Source of the DNA: Chitinophagaceae bacterium
Lineage (GTDB): Bacteria; Bacteroidota; Bacteroidia; Chitinophagales; Chitinophagaceae
Length of the DNA: 64,000 nt
Assembly: GCA_003168265.1 (NCBI GenBank)
Contig: PMSV01000008.1
Coordinates: 1-64,000, forward strand
Direction of reading: 5' to 3'
The translations under genes and the position numbers were made by a program. How positions within the stretch are numbered: the stretch's first letter is position 1; every line of letters starts with the position of its first letter. Positions 44,743 through 54,080 of the stretch are shown here, in pieces. The notes beneath the pieces are model-generated. The model searched no databases, was not told the origin of the DNA, and saw nothing but the letters and a program-made list of their open reading frames with translations.

Positions 44743-46053
44743 ATGAGTTTTACAGTGGCGATAGTGGGAAGACCCAATGTGGGCAAAAGCACTTTTTTTA
44801 ACCGTTTATTGGAACAGCGCAAAGCGATCGTTGATGATATTAGCGGGGTGACAAGGGACCGGCAGTACGGCATAGCGGACTGGAATGGAAAAACCTTTAA
44901 TGTGGTCGATACGGGCGGTTTTGTTCCGCAAAGCGAGGACATATTTGAAAGAGAGATCAAAAAACAGGTGCTGATTGCCGTAGAAGAGGCGAACGCGATC
45001 ATCTTTCTGGTCGATGTTTCAACCGGCATCACGGACCTCGACGAAGCCATGGCCGACCTGCTGAGAAGGTCCTCAAAGCCCGTCTTTCTTACCATCAACA
45101 AAGTAGACAATAGCGAACGATTATTGGAAGCGAGCGAATTCTATAGCCTTGGGTTCGACCATATCTTTTTCATATCCGCCATGTCAGGAAGCGGGACCGG
45201 TGAATTACTGGATGCCCTGACGGAACTGATTACAGAGAAGACCGATTTTGACACGGAAGAGATTAAGCTCCCCAAATTCGCGATCATCGGACAACCCAAT
45301 ACCGGAAAATCCTCCCTGCTCAATGCCCTGACCGGCCAGGAGCGCAGCATCGTCAGTGAAATCGCGGGGACTACCCGCGACACGATCCATACCCATTATA
45401 AATTATTCCATAAGAATTTCATCCTGATCGATACCGCGGGTATTCGCCGAAAGGCAAAAGTGCATGAGGACCTTGAATTCTATTCCGTGATCCGGGCGAT
45501 CAATGCCATGGATGAGGCCGATATTTGCCTGCTATTGCTGGATGCGGAAAAAGGCATTACTGCCCAGGACCTGAATATTTTTTCGCTGGCTGTAAAAAAA
45601 GGGAAGGGCATTGTCGTTTTGGTCAATAAATGGGACCTGATCAAGAAAGAAACCAATACCTTAAAGGAATACGAGAAGGAATTAAAGCAAAGGCTCGCCC
45701 CTTTTACCGATGTGCCCCTCTTGTTCATTTCAGCAACAGAAAAGCTTCGCATTTTCAAAGTCATTGAAACGGCGCTTGAGGTTTATGAGAACCGCCAGCG
45801 GAGGATTACCACCTCTCAATTGAATGAAGTCATGCTAAAAGCGATTGAATCCCATCATGCACCTGTGGTAAGGGGTAATTCGATTAAAATCAAATATGTA
45901 TCCCAGCTTCCGACGGCCGTCCCTTCTTTTGCATTTTTCTGCAATTTCCCCGATGATATAAAACAGCCCTATAAGAATTACCTGGAAAACCAGTTGAGGG
46001 AAAACTTTAAGTTCACCGGTGTTCCGGTTCGTTTGTTTTTCAGAAAGAAATAG
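44743..46053 (+). CDS. der: GTPase Der (EngA)
   Basis: 436 residues with two tandem G domains. GRPNVGKSTFFNRLLEQ and VDTGGFV belong to the first; GQPNTGKSSLLNALTGQ and IDTAGIRRKAKV to the second. NKVDN and NKWDL are the two G4 motifs. The C-terminal KH-like domain ends FTGVPVRLFFRKK. Der acts in 50S assembly. It pairs with era. Confidence 0.96.
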   Translation: MSFTVAIVGRPNVGKSTFFNRLLEQRKAIVDDISGVTRDRQYGIADWNGKTFNVVDTGGFVPQSEDIFEREIKKQVLIAVEEANAIIFLVDVSTGITDLDEAMADLLRRSSKPVFLTINKVDNSERLLEASEFYSLGFDHIFFISAMSGSGTGELLDALTELITEKTDFDTEEIKLPKFAIIGQPNTGKSSLLNALTGQERSIVSEIAGTTRDTIHTHYKLFHKNFILIDTAGIRRKAKVHEDLEFYSVIRAINAMDEADICLLLLDAEKGITAQDLNIFSLAVKKGKGIVVLVNKWDLIKKETNTLKEYEKELKQRLAPFTDVPLLFISATEKLRIFKVIETALEVYENRQRRITTSQLNEVMLKAIESHHAPVVRGNSIKIKYVSQLPTAVPSFAFFCNFPDDIKQPYKNYLENQLRENFKFTGVPVRLFFRKK

Positions 46054-46068
46054 GAACGGAAGACCGGT

Positions 46069-48216
46069 TTAAGGCCAGTTTTTAATGAGCTTTTGCCACC
46101 TGCTCCTGTATTCTCCGAGAGATTGCTTTTCCTGCCTGATAAAGCCATTGTCCTCCAATTTGCCGACTACCTGGTTCATTTCCGCGTCGTTTTCATAAAC
46201 CATCTTACGGAATGGATTGTCATAATCCCTTTTTCTTGAGGACTCGATGTTTTTCACCATCCACTCCCTTGTTAAAATGCTGTCTTTAAACAATTTCAGG
46301 AGGGTGTCCTTACCCGCTTTCTGTATATGAAACCCATGCACTTTTAAGAGGGCGGCCAATGCATGATGCAGTTTATCGGTCTTGTAGTTTTCTCCCTGTT
46401 TTTGGTAAAACTGGTGAACCTGTTGCCAGCTCCTTATCCTTCCTTTCCGGATAGCATCCATGAATTTTTTCAACTCATCTTCCCGGATCAATTGACCTCC
46501 CACATTGATCCATGCCAGGAGCTTTGGTCTCGCTGGCAACTTCTTGATCAATTCGAAGGGAGAAGTCGATTTCTCCGATTCGAACCATAGCAAAAGCTGG
46601 TCGGCAGCATGGTAGGCGATGAGCTCCCTGAAAATATGATAGGACCTTCCCGAGCGGATCAATCTTACTTTTCTTTTACTGTTCTCCAGCAAACCGGGTG
46701 GGAGCTCAATTTCATCAATCGATTTTTCCGATTCATTGAATAGCTGGTCCTTTCCGGCATATTTTTCGATCAATCCAATGGCCTGGATCATATCCTGTAT
46801 GCTGTCCGGAGCCAGAAAATCATATTCAATGAGCTGGGGCTTTTCGTTTCTCCTGTCCCGATCAACATATTTCCAGGAATTGCGTGCCAAAGCATACATA
46901 TTGTACATGAACCAATAGCCAGGCATGACGACCAGTTCATCCTTGTACACATGGTTGCTCACCAGGGCGAAGGGAAGCGTTATGTTCAATTCAGCGGGGT
47001 AATCTCCTTTGGAGATGATATTGAAGGAGGCGAATTTGGAATTGTGTTTCAGGCTAACACAGAGGCCGGGCCAGAAACCCCGTCCGGCAATCAGTTCTCC
47101 ATCGGCTCCCCTGGAATTATGATTCGATCCGATAGTGGCTCCTGCCGCCATATTGCTCTGCCCCATGACCAGAGCGGCACATAGAAAGGAATTATTGTGG
47201 TGCTGCTCATGGGCCGGATAGATCAGGGCATTGAGCACTTCACAGCAGGAGATGGTGGAATTGTTCCCCAGGTAGGAATTGATGAGACGTGCCCCGTATT
47301 TTAACTGTGAATGAGAGGCCATTATAAAACGTACTGCCTTCACTCCATAAAAAACGCGGCATCCCTGGTCGACGATCCCATTGACCAGCTCACAACCTTC
47401 TCCGATCTGGGTCTTGCTGTCGGCTGTAGAATTGATGGTGAGGTTTTTTAGTTTGTTTGCTCCCTTGAGATAGGCATCGCTGCCGATCAGAACATCTTTT
47501 ATGATTGCGCAATTCTTGATAACGGTGCGGTCCCCGATTTTTCCATAGTATCCGCGGTTATTGTCGAACTGGGCTTCTGTGAACTGTTTGAATTTTTGCT
47601 GCATTACTTCATCATCCCTGAAACTGCTCCATAGATAAGCGTCTCCGGGCAGCATCCCGTTAAAGGGCATAACACTGCGGCCTCCGTTTTCATTTCTGAG
47701 TTCCAGCCATATTCTTCTTGATTCGGGCTCGCCCTGTTTCAATACCCCGTTACCGAATTTGGCATTGTCCGTTGTAGCCAGTTCATTTACATTAACGATG
47801 ATCACGTCATTTCCAATGATATAATGGGTAAGATAATTGACATTGTCAATCGCCACATTGTTTCCCAGGTCAGAACTTATGATCGTGCTATTATAAAGCC
47901 CGACCGGACAGCGGAGATTATGGAATTCCAGGTAATAGGGCTCCAGTTTGCCAATGCGCACCAGTCCAAAAAACTTGCAATTCACCACTAGTTCGGGTGC
48001 AAATGCATCCGAAACCAGGATATGATTCCAGTTATCGGAACTATTGCGGTTACGTACAAGGGTCTCAATCTCGAAAGCGGTCAGGTTGCGGTAATGGATA
48101 CCATTTTTATTCTGCCGGTTACGAAGGTAATACTCGTCCTTGCCCTTAGGCAGGTATTTGGGGTCGATGAAATGATAACCCAGGGATAGGATCCGGCTTT
48201 TATTGATAAGATTCAC
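46069..48216 (-). CDS. DUF4954 left-handed beta-helix protein
   Basis: 715 residues, no signal peptide. The middle (about 100-430) has hexapeptide-type turns (LGNNVAIDNVNYLTHYIIGN, IKNCAIIKDVLIGSDAYLKG, LGNNSTISCCEVLNALIYP, GATIGSNHNSRGADGELIAG) as in sugar nucleotidyl- or acyltransferase beta-helices. The C-terminal ~290 residues are helical. The overall plan matches DUF4954, found in Bacteroidota and spirochaetes and not assigned a reaction. It converges on der (stops 15 nt apart). Confidence 0.85.
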   Translation of the reverse strand: MNLINKSRILSLGYHFIDPKYLPKGKDEYYLRNRQNKNGIHYRNLTAFEIETLVRNRNSSDNWNHILVSDAFAPELVVNCKFFGLVRIGKLEPYYLEFHNLRCPVGLYNSTIISSDLGNNVAIDNVNYLTHYIIGNDVIIVNVNELATTDNAKFGNGVLKQGEPESRRIWLELRNENGGRSVMPFNGMLPGDAYLWSSFRDDEVMQQKFKQFTEAQFDNNRGYYGKIGDRTVIKNCAIIKDVLIGSDAYLKGANKLKNLTINSTADSKTQIGEGCELVNGIVDQGCRVFYGVKAVRFIMASHSQLKYGARLINSYLGNNSTISCCEVLNALIYPAHEQHHNNSFLCAALVMGQSNMAAGATIGSNHNSRGADGELIAGRGFWPGLCVSLKHNSKFASFNIISKGDYPAELNITLPFALVSNHVYKDELVVMPGYWFMYNMYALARNSWKYVDRDRRNEKPQLIEYDFLAPDSIQDMIQAIGLIEKYAGKDQLFNESEKSIDEIELPPGLLENSKRKVRLIRSGRSYHIFRELIAYHAADQLLLWFESEKSTSPFELIKKLPARPKLLAWINVGGQLIREDELKKFMDAIRKGRIRSWQQVHQFYQKQGENYKTDKLHHALAALLKVHGFHIQKAGKDTLLKLFKDSILTREWMVKNIESSRKRDYDNPFRKMVYENDAEMNQVVGKLEDNGFIRQEKQSLGEYRSRWQKLIKNWP

Positions 48217-48332
48217 ATTAGGGAAATTAAGAGGGAAAGTTAAGTAAAAATTGAGAGTCGGTCATCCCGGCTGAATGTGAATGAATGGCCCCTGGTCATT
48301 TTGACCTAAATTGCGGCTCCAAATTGGATAAC

Positions 48333-48923
48333 ATGAACGAATCGATGCGCCCCGAGCTCTTTAATCAACTGGTCCGTTCCCGCCGAAGCGTCTATCCCAA
48401 TCAGTTTGTAAAAGGAAGGCAAATTCCCGATGAAATTATTCTCCAGTTATTGGAAAATGCAAACTGGGCGCCGACGCATAAACGCACGGAACCCTGGCGT
48501 TTTGTTGTTTTTACAGGAGGAGGTTTGAATAAGTTTGCTGCCTTTCAGTCGCAGGCATATAAGGAGTCCGCCGGAATTTCCTTTAAACAGGACAGGTTCG
48601 AAAAGCTGCTCAACAATCCATTATGCGCTTCACATGTGGTTTCCATCGGATTGAAAAGGAGTCTCGAAGTGGCCATTCCCGAGATCGAGGAGATTGAAGC
48701 CGTTGCCTGTGCTGTGGAAAATATTTACCTCTCTGCAACGGCATATGGAATCGGCGGTTATTGGACAACAGGGGGTGTAACCTATGATGAAAATGCCAGG
48801 ACTTTTTTTGGTCTCAGTGAACAGGATAAGCTGCTCGGATTTTTCTACCTGGGATATATAGCCATTCCAAGCGCTCCTTCCAAAAGGGGGCCCGTCGAAG
48901 AGAAAATCTCCTGGTACCGTTGA
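48333..48923 (+). CDS. nitroreductase family protein
   Basis: 196 residues from ATG 48333; the frame extends to 48285, and ATG 48345 is also possible. FMN-dependent nitroreductase fold: LFNQLVRSRRSVYPNQFVKG, ENANWAPTHKRTEPWRFVVF, a central helix AVACAVENIYLSATAYGIGG and the end LGFFYLGYIA. Most like the YdjA-type subgroup that acts on small quinone or nitro compounds. Substrate unknown. It stands alone. Confidence 0.88.
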   Translation: MNESMRPELFNQLVRSRRSVYPNQFVKGRQIPDEIILQLLENANWAPTHKRTEPWRFVVFTGGGLNKFAAFQSQAYKESAGISFKQDRFEKLLNNPLCASHVVSIGLKRSLEVAIPEIEEIEAVACAVENIYLSATAYGIGGYWTTGGVTYDENARTFFGLSEQDKLLGFFYLGYIAIPSAPSKRGPVEEKISWYR

Positions 48924-49010
48924 TGTTGGTTTTTGTCCTAACTTTATTTGCTGAATTAAACCTCCATCCTCCTGATACCCTCCATAATTTCATCATTAAA
49001 AAATAATAAA

Positions 49011-49514
49011 ATGAGAAAAATCAGAATTATCCCGGTATTGTTGATCGCCGGACTTGCTTCCTGCGGCGGCGGGGGTGAAAAAAGCGCTTCCGACAGCACC
49101 GGAACAACGGGCATGGATACCACCCAAAAAGCTAAGGACTCTACCCAAATGATCGTCGCACTTCCGGATATACCAACTGGCGCTAGGGTCTTTTTCAAAA
49201 ACCTGAAGGACGGACAAACGGTAAGCTCTCCATTTAAGGTGGAATTTGGCGTGGAGGGTATCGCTCTGGACACGGCAGGAACCGTCAAACCCGGTTCCGG
49301 TCATCATCATCTTTTGATCGACGCGGGTGATTCCACCCCGGCTGGTCAGGTGGTTGCCAAGGATTCGACCCATTTGCATTTTGGCAAGGCACAGAAGGAG
49401 ACGGAATTGAAACTGGCTCCCGGGGTGCATGAACTTACCTTACAGTATGCGGATGGCATTCACCGTTCTTATGGCGCGAAACTGGCCGCCTCAGTGAAGG
49501 TGACAGTGAAGTAG
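49011..49514 (+). CDS. DUF4399 domain lipoprotein
   Basis: 167 residues. The lipobox LASC at residues ~15-18 follows a basic N-terminus (MRKIRIIPVLLIAG), so it is likely lipidated. A Gly-Ser-Thr-rich linker precedes the DUF4399 domain: RVFFKNLKDGQTVSSPFKVE, FGVEGIALDTAGTVKPGSGH and HHHLLIDAG. His-rich segments (HHHL, THLHFG) suggest a metal or ligand site, which I cannot prove. A strong terminator follows. Confidence 0.85.
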   Translation: MRKIRIIPVLLIAGLASCGGGGEKSASDSTGTTGMDTTQKAKDSTQMIVALPDIPTGARVFFKNLKDGQTVSSPFKVEFGVEGIALDTAGTVKPGSGHHHLLIDAGDSTPAGQVVAKDSTHLHFGKAQKETELKLAPGVHELTLQYADGIHRSYGAKLAASVKVTVK

Positions 49515-49539
49515 ATCATATCCAAGCCGTAAATATCAG

Positions 49540-49571
49540 CCTCCGGAATTATATAATTCCGGGGGTTTTTT
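49540..49571 (+). terminator. intrinsic terminator after the DUF4399 lipoprotein
   Basis: CCTCCGGAATTA (49540-49551), TA loop, TAATTCCGGGGG (49554-49565), one G-T pair in a 12-bp stem, then six T. It may also serve the convergent aldo/keto reductase operon. Confidence 0.9.
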
Positions 49572-49580
49572 ATTCTTAAT

Positions 49581-50534
49581 TCAATAAGCGCTGGCCTCGT
49601 TCAGTAAGTTTATCGCTTCACTATCCAGTTTCAGTTCAGTGGCCTGGATCAATTCTTTCAATTGTTCCACTTTTGTTGCACTTGAAATAGGGGCCGTTAT
49701 GCCTGGTCGGGCAAGTAGCCAGGCCAGGGCAACGGCTGATTGACTCACCTGGTATTTTTCCGCCACTTCGTCCAGGGCCTTCAGGATCTTGAACCCCTTT
49801 TCATTGAAATAATGTTGCTTTACTCCTTCCCCTCTTTTGCTTTTGGCAAGATCGGCTTCGCTGCGGTATTTGCCGGAAAGGAATCCGCTGGCAAGAGAAT
49901 AATAAGTGATAACCCCGATATTTTCCCTGAGGCAAATAGGTTCGACCTCGGTTTCGTATTTCTTCCGGTTGTAAAGATTATATCCGGGTTGGAAGGACTG
50001 ATAGGCCGGGAAATTTTTTTTACGGCTGACTTGCATGGATTGATTTAGCCGATCAGCACTGAGGTTGGACGCACCGATCCATCGAACCTTTCCCTCTCTT
50101 ACAAGTTGTGCATAGGCTTCCAGGGTTTCATCGATTGCTGTACGGTCATCGTCCCAATGCGTTTGGTAGAGATCAATATAGTCGGTTTGTAAACGCAGCA
50201 GGGAATCTTCAGCGGCTTTGAGAATGTATTTTTTTGTGAGGTCCTTATGGCCCTTACCCATATCGGATCCCACTTTTGTAGCCACTATGACGGATTCCCT
50301 GTTACCCCTTTGCTTTATCCACTTGCCGATTATGGTTTCCGATTCGCCTCCCGTATTTCCTGGAGCCCACCTGGAATACACATCTGCCGTATCAATGAAA
50401 CTGAAACCTGCCGAAGCAAAAGCATCCAGTATTTTAAAAGAATCCGCTTCCTCAATGGTCCATCCAAACACATTGCCACCCAGGGCGAGGGGAGCGAACT
50501 CAAGATCCGAATGCCCTAATTTTCTTTTTTCCAT
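49581..50534 (-). CDS. aldo/keto reductase
   Basis: 317 residues with the TIM-barrel tetrad D48 and Y53 (FIDTADVYS), K87 (VATKVG) and H126 (YQTHWDD). The C-terminal NADPH site has ITAPISSATKVEQLKELI. It reduces aldehydes or ketones of unknown structure. It is the last gene of a six-gene minus-strand run, 17 nt after the DUF4091 gene. Confidence 0.93.
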   Translation of the reverse strand: MEKRKLGHSDLEFAPLALGGNVFGWTIEEADSFKILDAFASAGFSFIDTADVYSRWAPGNTGGESETIIGKWIKQRGNRESVIVATKVGSDMGKGHKDLTKKYILKAAEDSLLRLQTDYIDLYQTHWDDDRTAIDETLEAYAQLVREGKVRWIGASNLSADRLNQSMQVSRKKNFPAYQSFQPGYNLYNRKKYETEVEPICLRENIGVITYYSLASGFLSGKYRSEADLAKSKRGEGVKQHYFNEKGFKILKALDEVAEKYQVSQSAVALAWLLARPGITAPISSATKVEQLKELIQATELKLDSEAINLLNEASAY

Positions 50535-50551
50535 ATTTAAGAAAAACAGTT

Positions 50552-52261
50552 TTAACTCGATAATTGTTGAAGGATCAGGCGCCTTTTGGCCCGAAAACTT
50601 TTGATATCCACATCGTATTTATCAAATTCATAGACCACCTCCCTGCAGATTTCTTTTGCGAACTCAGGCCTCCGTTCTTTTAACATGCAGAGCAATTCAT
50701 AATCGTTGATGCCATCTCTCATGGCTTCCAGCCTGATCGAAGAGAGTATCTTTCCATTGCCGGGGTAAGTGATAAATGCATCGCCTCCGGGCATTATATT
50801 TCCCGCTTCCGGGATGATGCCGCTGGTCTCATCATAACAATCCTCGCTCCAGAAGTTCCAACCCCAATGCAAATAGCCGGTTGCTCCGAAACGGAAATTA
50901 ATCCAGTGAAGGATACGGGCCTTGATGAGGGGGATTTCGATAAACCGATTGGCATAATTTCCCTGCGGGGCGAGGCAGGTATAAAACCAGACCTCATTTC
51001 CGGCTAGCTGCCTTTCCTGGTAAAAATGATAATTGCTATCATAACAATCCAGTTGCGGAACCCACACATCCACTTCATTATTTACCTGGTGTGAATGAAC
51101 GGCGTCGATGATCCTGATTTGAGGATCGATAGATTTGATGAATTCAGCGATACTGGCATAGGACTTTTCATTGCCCGATTCAGGTTCATCGCAAATATGC
51201 TGCAGATATATCCGGTCCCAACCTTTTTGTCGAAGGTGTTCCATCAGGGCGGGGATGAACTGACGGTAGAAATTCCTGGTGATTTCATCATCTAAGGAAA
51301 GGACGCGTAATCTCATTGTATCGTTACGCCAAAAAGGCGTATAGAGCCCGAACTGGGCATACCAATTGCCCATTCTTCCACCGAGATGACTGCCTTCAAT
51401 TCTTTCCAAGGTTCCGCTGTCAATGAATAACTGGATAAAATGATCCAGTTTGTCAAAATCGAAATGGTATTTTTCTCCTTCCATACGAATCTGTGTCAGC
51501 GAGAATATCGGTGTCATGATGACATTCTGATCGTAATCCTTCATTTTTTTTGCAGCGACGCCCAGCCAATGCCAGTAATTGCCTTCGAATTCCACTGAGT
51601 CCTTTCCCCCGCTGAGTTGTTTGAGCTGGTTTTTTCCCAACCCGAACCAATTTGTTACCCAAAGCCTTGTTTTTTCGATTGTGACGGGGTAGATATGCAC
51701 CATCAATTTTCTGCTGAGTGAAAAAGATTGTCCTTCGACGACCCCTTTAATTTGAAGTAGACCTGTATATTCATCCGGATCCTGGTTCTTAGGAATGTTG
51801 ACGGTAACCCATATTGGCTGAGTGGTAAAATTGGGGATATCCATATAAGCTGAATCCAAAATTGGATCCGGATAAAAACCTGAAACAGGGTCCAGTTTGT
51901 CTTTTGGCGGATAGGGCAGGGGCCTGCCGACCCGGGTATAGCCGATGAATCCGATAAAACTGTTTTTTGAAAACAAATCCCCCTTTCCGGAGACCTGACT
52001 GATCGCGGCTGTAACATGGTGCAGTGTCCGGCTACTGCGTATTGCAAATTGAAAGCTGGCATGTTCTCCTCTTGCAACGTCTGCCAGGGCTTCGGTTTTT
52101 TCAAAATAAGCTGTTTCTTTAAAAACCTTTACTAATGGATCTACTGCAGCAATCTGAATCATATCACTTAATTGCTCATTGGAGAATTTTTTCTGCTGTG
52201 CCTGTTCTGCCTGAGAAAGGAGTAAGCCGAGGATCAAAAAAAAGGAATTGAGTCTTTTCAT
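50552..52261 (-). CDS. exported DUF4091 domain protein (glycoside hydrolase-like)
   Basis: 569 residues with signal peptide (FFLILGLLLSQAEQAQ). The N-terminal half is beta-rich and carries pieces typical of this group (FQFAIRSSRTLHHVTAAISQ, PIWVTVNIPKNQDPDEYTG). The C-terminal half is a TIM-barrel region ending in the DUF4091 motif INFRFGATGYLHWGWNFWSE. YLQHICDEPES carries possible acidic catalytic residues. The family occurs in polysaccharide and glycan loci, but a substrate is not established. It starts 3 nt after cutC. Confidence 0.82.
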   Translation of the reverse strand: MKRLNSFFLILGLLLSQAEQAQQKKFSNEQLSDMIQIAAVDPLVKVFKETAYFEKTEALADVARGEHASFQFAIRSSRTLHHVTAAISQVSGKGDLFSKNSFIGFIGYTRVGRPLPYPPKDKLDPVSGFYPDPILDSAYMDIPNFTTQPIWVTVNIPKNQDPDEYTGLLQIKGVVEGQSFSLSRKLMVHIYPVTIEKTRLWVTNWFGLGKNQLKQLSGGKDSVEFEGNYWHWLGVAAKKMKDYDQNVIMTPIFSLTQIRMEGEKYHFDFDKLDHFIQLFIDSGTLERIEGSHLGGRMGNWYAQFGLYTPFWRNDTMRLRVLSLDDEITRNFYRQFIPALMEHLRQKGWDRIYLQHICDEPESGNEKSYASIAEFIKSIDPQIRIIDAVHSHQVNNEVDVWVPQLDCYDSNYHFYQERQLAGNEVWFYTCLAPQGNYANRFIEIPLIKARILHWINFRFGATGYLHWGWNFWSEDCYDETSGIIPEAGNIMPGGDAFITYPGNGKILSSIRLEAMRDGINDYELLCMLKERRPEFAKEICREVVYEFDKYDVDIKSFRAKRRLILQQLSS

Positions 52262-52264
52262 TAT

Positions 52265-52990
52265 TCAGGGTTCTTTTGGGGATAATTGCGTGGCCATGGC
52301 CTCAACCTCTCCGGCATCGGCCAGCCAGTAGGAAAGTTCTTCAAGCATGGCATCATTTAAGAATTCCATTCTGCTTTTATGGAGCACCCTGGCTGAACTA
52401 TGGAATTCTTCTGCTCCTGTGATTTCGATTATGCCGGATAAATTGGAGGACCTGATCCCCGAGCCGGGCATGACGACGATCCGGTCTTCTGCCTGCCTGA
52501 CAAGCTCCTTTAATAATTGGGCCCCTTCAGGCGCAGTTGGCTTTTGACCAGAACTGAGCAGGCGCGTGCAGCCGGTTGTTATGATATCTTCCATAGCTTC
52601 AAAAGGATTGGCGCACCAATCGAAGGCCCGGTGGAAGGTCACCTCCATGGGATATGCAATTTCCACAAGCCGGGAAACCCGGCTTTTATCAATACTGCCA
52701 TCTGGGTTTAAGAGGCCGATCACTACCCCATCGCATCCTGCTTTTTTGCAATACATGATATCAGATTTCATGATCTGATATTCTTCTTCACTGTAAAGAA
52801 AATCGCCTTCTCTTGGCCGGATGATCGGGAACAGGTCCAGTCGCAGATGATTTCGGGCAATTTCAACCGTTGATAGGCTGGGGGTGGTCCCGCCTTCGGC
52901 GGGTGAATTGCATAACTCTATACGGCTGGCCCCCATTTGTTGTGCAATGAGAGCAGATTGAATATTAAAGCAACATATTTCCAACTTCAT
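52265..52990 (-). CDS. cutC: CutC family protein
   Basis: 241 residues, the usual size. MKLEICCFNIQSALIAQQMG, SRIELCNSPAEGGTTPS and VTFHRAFDW are the family signature; CutC is a TIM barrel. It was named for copper homeostasis, but that role is disputed. Its neighbours here (glycosylasparaginase, DUF4091, NamZ) point to sugar or glycan catabolism. Its end is 3 nt from the DUF4091 start and 15 nt after the asparaginase stop. Confidence 0.93.
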   Translation of the reverse strand: MKLEICCFNIQSALIAQQMGASRIELCNSPAEGGTTPSLSTVEIARNHLRLDLFPIIRPREGDFLYSEEEYQIMKSDIMYCKKAGCDGVVIGLLNPDGSIDKSRVSRLVEIAYPMEVTFHRAFDWCANPFEAMEDIITTGCTRLLSSGQKPTAPEGAQLLKELVRQAEDRIVVMPGSGIRSSNLSGIIEITGAEEFHSSARVLHKSRMEFLNDAMLEELSYWLADAGEVEAMATQLSPKEP

Positions 52991-53005
52991 TTTAAACGAA
53001 ATAAC

Positions 53006-54034
53006 CTAGGAGAAATAACTTTTTGAAGCTACGAGTTTTTCGTCGTTTTGATCATGAAGGGCATAACTGAATCCTTTCTGAATGGCATAGGCTCCATGTT
53101 CTCCTTCCTTGCTTAATGCCAAAAACGCCACTTGTATTTGTTTTGCTCCTTCGCCTTTGATCCTTGCGATGCGTTCGACGGCTTTACGACAGGCTTCTTC
53201 CGGCGCCAGGCCCTGCCGCATATATTCTATCACACTATGCGCGCCGCATACCCGGATAACATCTTCCCCCTGGCCGGTTGCCGTAACGGCTCCGACCTCA
53301 TTATCAACGAAGAGTCCTGCTCCGATTATCGGGGAATCCCCGACCCTTCCGCGCATCTTGAATCCCATACCGCTTGTGGTGCAGGATCCGCTGAGATTTC
53401 CGCGGGCGTCCAGGGCAACCATTCCGATCGTATCATGGTTGAAGTGGCCGCTCAAATCAAAAATATTATCATGGGGGCCATGACTCTTTGAATTTTCAAT
53501 ATTGACGATTGGCCTGTACTTGTGTTCCTTCTGCCATTCGTTGTAGTTTTTTTCTGCATCGGGGCTCAGTTTTTGTTCTTCCAATGGAAAACCCTCTGCA
53601 ACGGCGAATTGCTGGGCTCCGGCCCCCACGAGCATGACATGCGGAGTCTTTTCCATCACCCTTCTCGCTACTGAAATGGGATGTTTGATCCTTTCGAGGA
53701 AGGCCACGCTGCCGCAATTGAAATGCTCATCCATTATAGATGCATCAAGAGTGACAAAACCATCGCGGTCAGGATTGGCGCCCAGTCCTACGCAACAGTT
53801 TTGGGAGGACTCTGTGACCATTACCCCTGCTTCGACGGCATCAAGGGCCCTTCCTCCATTACCCAGTATTTTCCAGGCCCCTTTATTTGCTTCTATCCCT
53901 GCATCCCAGGTTGAGACAACGAGGGGCTGGTTTTGCCAAACTGTTTTGGGACTAAGAGACTTCCATTTAAGGGGGAAGGAGATTCCTGCTAAACCCAGCA
54001 GGGAGGATTGCAAAAAGGACTTTCTGTCTAACAT
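53006..54034 (-). CDS. glycosylasparaginase (Ntn hydrolase)
   Basis: 342 residues. An N-terminal segment (DRKSFLQSSLLGLAGISF) looks like an export signal. The precursor cleaves itself before Thr in HDTIGMVALD (T202) to form the active N-terminal nucleophile. DASIMDEHFNCGSVAFLERI and GSCTTSGMGFKMRGRVGDSP are conserved, and a CGAHSVIEYM stretch follows. It hydrolyses N-acetylglucosaminyl-asparagine, the linkage left from N-glycoproteins. It is 46 nt after fmt and 15 nt before cutC. Confidence 0.93.
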   Translation of the reverse strand: MLDRKSFLQSSLLGLAGISFPLKWKSLSPKTVWQNQPLVVSTWDAGIEANKGAWKILGNGGRALDAVEAGVMVTESSQNCCVGLGANPDRDGFVTLDASIMDEHFNCGSVAFLERIKHPISVARRVMEKTPHVMLVGAGAQQFAVAEGFPLEEQKLSPDAEKNYNEWQKEHKYRPIVNIENSKSHGPHDNIFDLSGHFNHDTIGMVALDARGNLSGSCTTSGMGFKMRGRVGDSPIIGAGLFVDNEVGAVTATGQGEDVIRVCGAHSVIEYMRQGLAPEEACRKAVERIARIKGEGAKQIQVAFLALSKEGEHGAYAIQKGFSYALHDQNDEKLVASKSYFS

Positions 54035-54080
54035 GGTATTAGGTTGAATCGTTGCCGAATTTAGGAAATTTGATGGAGCT

